Source of the DNA: Halisarca cf. caerulea
Lineage: Eukaryota > Porifera > Demospongiae > Chondrillida > Halisarcidae
Assembly: GCA_963170055.1 (NCBI GenBank)
Contig: CAUJGJ010000264.1
Coordinates: 47,501 to 57,500 of the forward strand
DNA length: 10,000 nucleotides
Direction of reading: 5' to 3'
In this document: positions 1-7,571 of the stretch, one piece after another
Numbering within the stretch: position 1 is the stretch's first letter
How the letters are laid out: every line of letters starts with the position of its first letter
The notes under the pieces: generated by a model
Databases searched by the model: none
Told to the model about the DNA's origin: nothing
What the model saw: only the letters and a program-made list of their open reading frames with translations
Position numbers and translations under genes: made by a program

Positions 1-110
1 AAAAATCAGGAATTGGAACTGTAAGCTGGGATTCATTGGGATAACAAGACAGAAATCTGGATAACTCAAATTGTACAAGATATTTCAGTATAACAGTCTA
101 TGATCAGTAT

Positions 111-310
111 TATGGAGTACGGTAGTACAGTGAAACTTGTTTACAACGACACCCTTAGTGCCACTAAAATGTGCTGTTATAACCAAGTTGTTGTTGTAAC
201 CAGGACATTTAGTACAGAGACCATTGAATCCGTTCCTGCCATGTGTGTTGTTGTATAGAGGTTGATGTTGTAAACAGTGACTTTCTAACCAAGTTTGACT
301 GTACTCCATA
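111..310. mobile_element. 200-bp inverted-repeat element (MITE-like)
   Basis: TATGGAGTAC at 111-120 is mirrored exactly by GTACTCCATA at 301-310. The match continues inward (left AGTGAAACTTGTTTA, right AGTCAAACTTGGTTA on the complement) once an 8-nt GGTAGTAC duplication in the left arm is skipped. The arms are about 25 bp with two mismatches. If the TIR starts at TGGAG, the flanks are TA dinucleotides. The interior has repeated GTTGTTGTAA-type words and no coding sequence. The family is unknown. Confidence 0.6.
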
Positions 311-991
311 TGTAGGATTGACACAAAATAAACATGGGCACCATATATTAGTGCAAATTTTGTTTTTGCCCGAAAACTAACAATGCAGTACAGTTAGTAG
401 CATTTAGAAGTGACATTGGTACCTTTTGACACACTAGCTATAAGATGAAGTAGTTAAAACCCTTCGCAAACCTATTTCCTCAAAGAACTTCGAATTCTTA
501 GACAATTATGTATGGCTATGCAACACCAGTGCCATTTTAAGATTATTCTTATTCTTTCTTCTTCTTGTTGTTTTTTCGAACTGAGCTACAGGTCGCCACA
601 AAAGGTCCAGAGATGTCATCTTTGCAAGTGAGCTCCCATTGTTTGCGCAAAGTGCCTTTTGTAGGTTTTGAAGCAACACCTACACTTCTAAAGCGAGAAA
701 AATTTAATAGGCAAATCCCATACATTTGCCAGATCAGCGAAATGGCTACGCGAGACTAGACGTACGCATACGAACACAAGACGAAGCGTTCGATGATTGT
801 CGAATTCAGCGCTCCTTTGTTCGAACCTTTGTTTCTAGGTGGGTACATTGATTCTAGTCAGGTAGCTGCATTGATTCTAGTTTCTTTATCTTACAAGATT
901 TGATCGTTTTCCTTCTCAACTGCAGTGGAAACCTTCTTTAACAGCCTCTATTCAAGTAACAGTTTCGCTTTAAAGGAAAAACCGCACAAAC
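311..991. other. Non-coding sequence (DDB1 intron 12)
   Basis: No exon of DDB1 is recognisable on either strand. A 64-codon plus-strand ORF (565-759) has no recognisable domain. CATTGATTCTAGT occurs twice (846-858 and 869-881). 745-810 is unusually CpG-rich (ACGTACGCATACG, GACGAAGCGTTCG) for this neighbourhood and might be part of another old transposon, but no termini were found. Confidence 0.5.
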
Positions 992-1085
992 AAGAGTGCA
1001 TAAAAACCATTTAAAATGGTAAAAGGATGTAGGGTTGACAAGGCTTTATCAAAAAAAGGATTTTAAGTTGCAAAACTGGTACGGT

Positions 1086-1354
1086 CAGTGTTCTAGCCAG
1101 GATTTTTTTTCACAGAGTGGGGGAAGCTTGGGTTTCTTTGGTAACATTATGACGTTGTTCAACATTGATGTATGTCACTACCACACGTGGTGAAATGAGA
1201 GAATTCCTTGTAATTATGCTGATGCCATCACAATGCATGGGTGTGCATAACTATATTCATCTCATGAAACCTCAATACTTCAATTTTTAGAGTGTGGTGG
1301 GCTTTTCAAAAGCATGGTGGGGCGCCATTGTACCACGCTTTGGCGAGAACACTG
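1086..1354. mobile_element. 269-bp hAT-type MITE nested in the fold-back element
   Basis: The termini are CAGTGTTCTAGCCA (1086-1099) and the complement CAGTGTTCTCGCCA (1341-1354): 13 of 14 identical, beginning CAGTG as hAT superfamily ends do. The flanking octamers are GGTACGGT (1078-1085) and GGTACAGG (1355-1362), an 8-bp duplication with two mismatches, the expected hAT length. The interior is non-coding. The other arm of the host element preserves the empty site (CAGTACAGGGCTAGG), confirming an insertion. Confidence 0.75.
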
Positions 1355-1438
1355 GGTACAGGGCTAGGCATGTGCATAATGTGCTGCACATGAGGGATGT
1401 AGGAATTTGCACAGTGTGTACTCAGTCCAGTTAAACTC

Positions 1439-1530
1439 TGTCTAGCCCTATGCCCATCTAGCCTCATGTATGTGTAGCCCTATGCTCGTCTAGCCCTATG
1501 CCTGTCTTGCCCTTTGCCCACCTAGCCCTG
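1439..1530. repeat. Degenerate CTAGCCCTATG short tandem repeat
   Basis: Five to six imperfect units of about 17-18 bp (for example TCTAGCCCTATGCCCA, CGTCTAGCCCTATGCCTG, CACCTAGCCCTGTA). They lie in the spacer of the fold-back element and run into its right arm; the CTAGCCCTG arm sequence is probably the seed of the repeat. Confidence 0.6.
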
Positions 1531-1656
1531 TACTGGTTTGGCAACTCATCCTTGTTCCAAGTGTTTTTGGAGGGTCCTTTTTGATAATGCCTTTTTGCAC
1601 GGTCCTGTGTCAATCCTACATCATTTTACCATTTTTAAATGGTTTTATACACCCTT

Positions 1657-1733
1657 AGTAATAGTTATCGCCTCACCGAGTACATTTTGCCACGTGGAAT
1701 GAATGACAAGAGACAATGCTGTTGAGAGCTCAC
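1657..1733. other. Start of DDB1 intron 12, no other feature
   Basis: Unique-looking sequence between the fold-back element and the exon 12 donor (GTGAGC at 1733). Nothing else recognised. Confidence 0.5.
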
Positions 1734-1859
1734 CCTACTTCCGTGATCTCCCCCGCAGCGATTTCCAAATAATGAACATCATTTCCCATGGCAACCAACA
1801 CTTGGCTTGAGTTGTATGCACAAGCACCAATTCTCTTGTCTGATGATGACTTCCACTCC
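1734..1859 (-). CDS. DDB1: DDB1 exon 12 (Lys488 last base to residue 529 plus two bases)
   Basis: Acceptor CGTTCAG ends at 1860 after a C/T-rich run. The exon encodes [20 protein letters not shown] then [21 protein letters not shown], matching SEWKEP...[22 protein letters not shown]. Donor GTGAGC at 1733 follows GG|, phase 2. No exon 13 (family motif HEVACLDI) is recognisable between 1 and 1733, so intron 12 is at least 1.73 kb and extends past the window edge. Confidence 0.92.
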
Positions 1860-2632
1860 CTGAACGGTGGGGGGGAGAGACAGGAAGTGGGTGGAGCAAC
1901 AAACAGGAAGTAGACAAACTGATGGGTAAATTCATAGATGAATACTCAAATTTGAAGACAAACAAAGTGAATTTTGATGGACAAGAACTGACAAACAAGA
2001 GGTCCCACAACAGACAAACAAGAGGTCCCACAACAAACAAGAGGTCCCACAACAGGCAAACAAGAGGTCCCACAACAGACAAACAAGAGGTCCCACAACA
2101 GGCAAACAAGAGGTCCCACAACAGGCAAACAAGAGGTCCCACAACAGGCAAACAAGAGGTCCCACAACAGGCAAACAAGAGGTCACAACAGGCAAACAAG
2201 AGGTCCCACAACAGGCAAACAAGAGGTCCCACAAAGGATGACAGCTCAGTAGACAGGGCATTACAGACTAAAGAGAACACTAGAGCCACTTCAGTTACTC
2301 AAAACTAACTTGTTCAGCTTTAGAGTTTGCTGGTTGACAAGTCTCACACAAGACGGAGTGATCTATAGGTAAGGGAGAGGGAGGGAGAGGGGATAGAGGA
2401 GAGGGAGGGAGATAGTGAACAAGACAACCATTCTCAAAGACAGCTAGTGCGTGTCTCACCTGAAGCAGCTGGTCATGGTCTATGTTACCACACATGAAAG
2501 TCTCCTCAGATTGAAGGAAACCCTCAAGTTCTGTTGCCTCCAACTCTTCTCCATTTATAGACAGCACACTGAAAACATGTAGGATGGTGTGTGTGTGTGT
2601 TGTGTGTGTGTGTGTGTTGTGTGTGTGTGTGT

Positions 2633-2706
<74 letters not shown>

Positions 2707-2835
2707 ACTCCATTAGAAAACTTACGTTGTTTGTGATATGAAACTGACAACAATAATGTTATTCTTGCCCTGTGGGACAGCCCCCGTTGACAGACTCCAA
2801 ACCCCTGACAGAACAATAACAGAGACTTCATCACA

Positions 2836-2896
<61 letters not shown>

Positions 2897-4949
2897 GAGG
2901 TAGAGTCCTACCCTTAATCCCAGCCAGGTCTACAGAGGCAAGCTCTTGTATTCCAATTCCACTTCTGATGATTCGAATGGTGCCCTCACGACCATAGCCA
3001 GAGCATGTCACAACCTGAGGGAAAAATTGAGAGTGGGAACAGAACTGGAATCAAAACTGGACTCCTCTCAGAGACTATGGTATAGGAAGACTAAAACAGA
3101 AAGTTTGGAAAATAGGGTGCATCCTATGCCCTCCTCCCCCGCCTGTGGTCCCATGCCCTCCTCCCCTACCTGTGGTCCCATGCACTCCTCCCCCACCTGT
3201 GGTCCCATGCCCTCCTCCCCCACCTGTGGTCCCATGCCCTCCTCCCCCACCTGTGGTCCCATGCCCTCCTCCCCCACCTGTGGTCCCATGCCCTCCTCCC
3301 CCACCTGTGGTCCCATGCCCTCCTCCCCCACCTGTGGTCCCATGCACTCCTCCCCCACCTGCGGTCCCATGCCCTCCTCCCCCACCTGTGGTCCCATGCA
3401 CTCCTCCCCCACCTGTGGTCCCATGCACTCCTCCCCCACCTATGGTCCCATGCCCTCCTCCCCCACCTATGGTCCCATGCCCTCCTCCCCCACCTGTGGT
3501 CCCATGCCCTCCTCCCCCACCTGTGGTCCCATGCCCTCCTCTTCCACCTGTGGTCCCATGCAATGGATGTAATTACATACACACTTTATGGCAGAAAATT
3601 TTCACAGACCAAGATTATCCACACTCCCATATTAGTCAACAAGGATCATACCGTATCCGCTCTAAAAATTCGTCACCAACTGTTTGCCCATTTTTTCGTC
3701 ATTTGATGTCATTAGAATATGAATAAGCAACATGGCTGCCGCTGACGAAAATTTAGAATTTTCTGACGAATCTTTAGAATGTAGACGAAACATTAGAGCG
3801 GTTTTGTTTTATGGGCGTATGTGAATATGGTGACTTCAGAACTGAAGGTCCGAACAGCTGTGCGTGGCTATCACGTTTATCAGCTAGGACACCTGGTCAC
3901 CCGTTCCCGGCCGGATGAAGAGTTCGTTTGTCGGCAAGATGCCGGCAACAAACAAGAAATAACACCGTGGAAATCACTGGCATGGAGGAAGATGACTTAA
4001 CAAACAGAAATGCTAGCTGAATTTACGAAATCCAGGAACAAAGCCCTTTGTGACAAATGATTAGATTGCTTCTGGTCAATGACGAAAATTAGAGTAAAAT
4101 GACGAAAATTAGAGCGCCAAGCATTCGTCAGCATTAGAGTGAGGAAATACCGGTTCATTGTGCCTGACGAAAAATTGGAATGACGAATTTTTAGAGCGAA
4201 TACGGTATGTACACCGTCTCTAAGCTGTACTATTCCTATTCGGAGCATCAAATCTTCATTGACGAATGCTGCACACTTGGGCCCTTTGCACATCCCAATT
4301 GGTCTGATTGATCACGCTAAGTCCCTGGCATAGCCTACCACACACTCACCAGGTCATGGTCCTGTTTATCGAGGTCTGCTGTTACCATGTCAACAATTGG
4401 TCCAAGGTTGCTGTAGCTCTCAAGGACCTGAACATAGCTGTCAACGGTGCCAGGAGCTGGCTCCGTACAGAGCTTGACCAGCTGTGAATCACCCCAAGAG
4501 GAGCCAACAAACACAACACCATTGTCTAGGTATGTCACGCACTTCACATTGGACACCTACAGGAAGGTTACAAGACATGATGGCTGTGAGAGGTGATGGT
4601 TGTGAGAGGTGATGGCTGTGGGGAATGATGGTTGTAAGGGTGTGAGAGTGTGGGAGGTGATGGTTGTGAGGGTGTGGGAGGTGATGGTTATAAGGATGTG
4701 AGAGGTGATGGCTGTGAGGGTGTGAGAGGTGATGGCTGTGAGGGTGTGAGGTGATGGTCATGAGGGTATAAGGGTGATGATTGTGAGGGTGTGAGGTGAT
4801 GGTTGTGAGGGGCAGGAGGGAGGGTGGTCTTGAGGGTGCAAATTGAAAAACACTGTTGCGTCAGTCAAGCTCAAGGTACATAGGTGGAGTATACAGATAT
4901 TCACATCAGGCACACATGCATCCACACATGACCACACGCACGCACGCAT

Positions 4950-5033
<84 letters not shown>

Positions 5034-5222
5034 CCCCTAGCCTCTCCATCTTGATACCTACAACAGATGTCTGTTCATTCATTTCCTCCTCAACTGTCAG
5101 GAACAACATGTAGAGGTAACCATGTGCATCTCCAAGGAGATAACGGTTGCTATCCACTTTACCATAGCAACTGATTTGAGCATTCTGTAAGTGTCACAGA
5201 ACAGTAAGAATGTGTGTACGTA

Positions 5223-5303
<81 letters not shown>

Positions 5304-6605
5304 GCATGCAAGTGTGTGTGCGTGTGCATGCAAGTGTGTGTGTGGCTAACCTTAAGATGGGGAGGGTCAGCTGCCTTGCTGTTTGCCCTGTTGTACCAGA
5401 CAGCAGTGTGGTCAGCTACACAGACCACGCCCCCTGCTGGTTGGGGGATGGGGAACATGAAGTAGCAGTCTGAGTCCACACTGTCAACCATCCATGGGCC
5501 CACCATTAGGTCTCGGTCTTTTATCTGAACAGTGAACGTGCGCAGACAGCGCCCCTTGGGTGTCTGGCAGGACGGAGCAAGAGGCATTGGTTACAGGTGT
5601 TAGAACATACAATGAAACATACTCTAAGAACCACCTCTATACAATGACCACCTGTCTACAGAGGCCACTGTGTAGGCAGACCCACAGGCTACTACTGTAC
5701 ATCTGTATGAGGACCACCTGTCTACAGAGGCCACATCCCAGTGTGGTCTATTCAGACATGTCTCATGGGGATTAGAACAAGCCTTAGCAGAGATGCATCA
5801 CTTCCAGCTCTCCCAAATCACAATAGAACCCTCATAACCTCGCAGCTTGGAACCCAAAGGGGTGTCTGTAACTGTGAACTGCCTGTAAGTACATATTATA
5901 AAACCTGTACTAGCTAACTAGGTAAGGTGTGGTGAGGTGTGGTGTGGTAAGGTGTGGTAAGGTGTGGTAAGGTGTGGTGTGGTGAGGTGAGGTGAGGTGT
6001 GGTGAGGTGAGGTGAGGTGTGGTGTGGTGAGGTGTGGTGAGGTGAGGTGAGGTGTGGTGTGGTGTGGTGTGGTGTGGTGTGATGTATGGTGAGATTTGGC
6101 AATGTATGGTGAGGTGGTGATGTGAGGGTGGGGTGGCGAAGTGCTGATGAGGTGGTGATGTGAGGGTGAGGTGGTGATGTGAGGGTGAGGTGGTGATGTG
6201 AGGGTAAGGTGGTGATGTGGGGGTGAGGTGGTGATAAGATGATGCTCACAAACCTCAGCTACATAGCAGAGAGTTGGGGAGTCATATCCAGTCAGAAAGC
6301 ACATGGTTACTATATAGATATCTTGTAACCTGGGTAACAGATGGAGATGTGGCACATAACAACAGCTAACAGACGTACACACACATGCACACATATGCAC
6401 ATGCACACACACACACATACATGTTTTATTATTTTTTTCAACTTTTCGTCATTATTAAGCCACAAATAGCATGATGCAATACTAAAGGGTCAAACATGAG
6501 GACAAAGGAGTCATAAACAAGAATGCACTGCCACCATGTCCTCCTAAGACAAGGTGCAGTGAAAAGGAAAGACCATATAAAGATCGGCATTCTAATGACT
6601 CCACA

Positions 6606-6674
<69 letters not shown>

Positions 6675-7505
6675 GGTACTGAAGGCTACCAGTTCCTCTC
6701 CCTTGTCAAACGAGAGAGGCACAAACTTCATGGTTCCCATATACATATGGAGGGCCACCACTGAACAGGACGGATCAATCTCACACAGCGGAGGTCCTTC
6801 TGAGGGACGCCCAACTCTCTCCTAGGGTTGTGAGGGAGACTTATCAATGAGTTAAGGGGTAATGCAACTACACCTCTTACAGTTCACACTAGACACTGTT
6901 TACTCTCACACAGCTCACCTTCACACAGTTCACCTTCACACAGCTCAGCCTCACTAACCTCACCTTAACATTACCAAAAGCTTTGGTGAGCACATCCTCT
7001 GTCTCTTGCTCATAGGCCAGCACTGCCACATGGTATTTAGAGGTCATCACAAACAGCCAATCCTTGTCGTCCTTCTACACAGAGAGAGGGAAGGAGATGG
7101 GGAGAGAGGGAGGGAGGGGGAGGAGGGAGAGAGTGGGGGACAGAGGAAGGAGTGAAGAAGTGGAGGAGGGAGAGGAAGGGAGGGAGGGAGAAAATGAGTG
7201 GGAGAGGGAGGGAGTGGAGGAGGGAGAGGGAAGGAAGGAGAAAATGAGTGGGGGAGAGAGGGAGGGAGTGAAGGGGAAGGGGAGAGAGGGAAGGAGGAGG
7301 GACATTGAAGCAAGATATGTTCAACACTTTGCGTACACTACCATCCTTGGACTAGTCCATTGAAAATGACACTTGTGCATGCACTTCACATGCACAGAAT
7401 TCTCAAGTATGCAGAGATGAACATCCACATACGTACATACGTACATGTACATGCTACTGAATGCATGAATATAGGCATTAACAGACACCCACTTCTACAT
7501 AGAAG

Positions 7506-7571
<66 letters not shown>

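Larger units (their letters stand above)
992..1656. mobile_element. Fold-back (long inverted-repeat) element, interrupted by a nested MITE
   Basis: Left arm 992-1085 continues at 1360-1368; right arm is 1521-1656. The outer 49 nt (992-1040 against the complement of 1608-1656) share ATAAAA...CCATTT, AATGGTAAAA, GATGTAGG and TTGACA with a few mismatches and two indels. TTATCAAAAA...GGA recurs at 1046-1060 and 1575-1587. The inner end, left GTTGCAAAACTGGTAC plus AGGGCTAGG, pairs with 1521-1547. The spacer 1369-1520 includes a short CTAGCCCTATG repeat. Without the nested 269-bp element and its duplicated site it would be about 388 bp. No clear target-site duplication was found. Confidence 0.7.

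Noticed and set aside
85..324. 79-codon minus ORF over the 111-310 element.
   Set aside because: It coincides with an inverted-repeat element, no domain is recognised and it does not match the missing part of DDB1.
565..759. 64-codon plus ORF with a VGFEATPT stretch, reminiscent of the translated T-arm of tRNA-derived SINEs.
   Set aside because: The TGTAGG...CCTACA pair has a loop too long for a T-arm, the box B match is poor and no box A is found, so neither a tRNA nor a SINE is supported. No protein domain was recognised.
1735..2308. Long ORFs on both strands over the 23-bp repeat (for example a 184-codon minus ORF and a 128-codon plus ORF).
   Set aside because: They are open only because the repeat unit lacks stops in any frame. 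The minus ORF overlaps real exon 12 in the wrong frame; the correct frame gives the conserved DDB1 residues.
2946..3726. Pro/Gly/Ser-rich ORFs across the 27-bp array on both strands.
   Set aside because: The unit is a multiple of three with no stops, so every frame is open. The array lies inside DDB1 intron 7 and has no start, signal or domain context.
3997..4293. 98-codon minus ORF overlapping the right end of the intron 7 MITE.
   Set aside because: It crosses the MITE terminus, has no DDB1 similarity and no domain; probably chance.
4489..5473. Thr-His and Cys-Val repeat ORFs in CA/GT tracts (also around 2524-2706, 6482-6825, 7360-7611 and 8489-8840).
   Set aside because: Simple translations of dinucleotide repeats; parts that look protein-like are read-through from genuine DDB1 exons.
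5914..6249. His/Pro/Ser/Thr-rich minus ORF over the GGTGT array.
   Set aside because: Compositional artefact of a tandem repeat in intron 4.
7037..7363. Ser/Pro/Leu or Glu/Gly/Arg ORFs over the purine tract.
   Set aside because: Low-complexity artefacts; only 6964-7074 is coding, as DDB1 exon 2.
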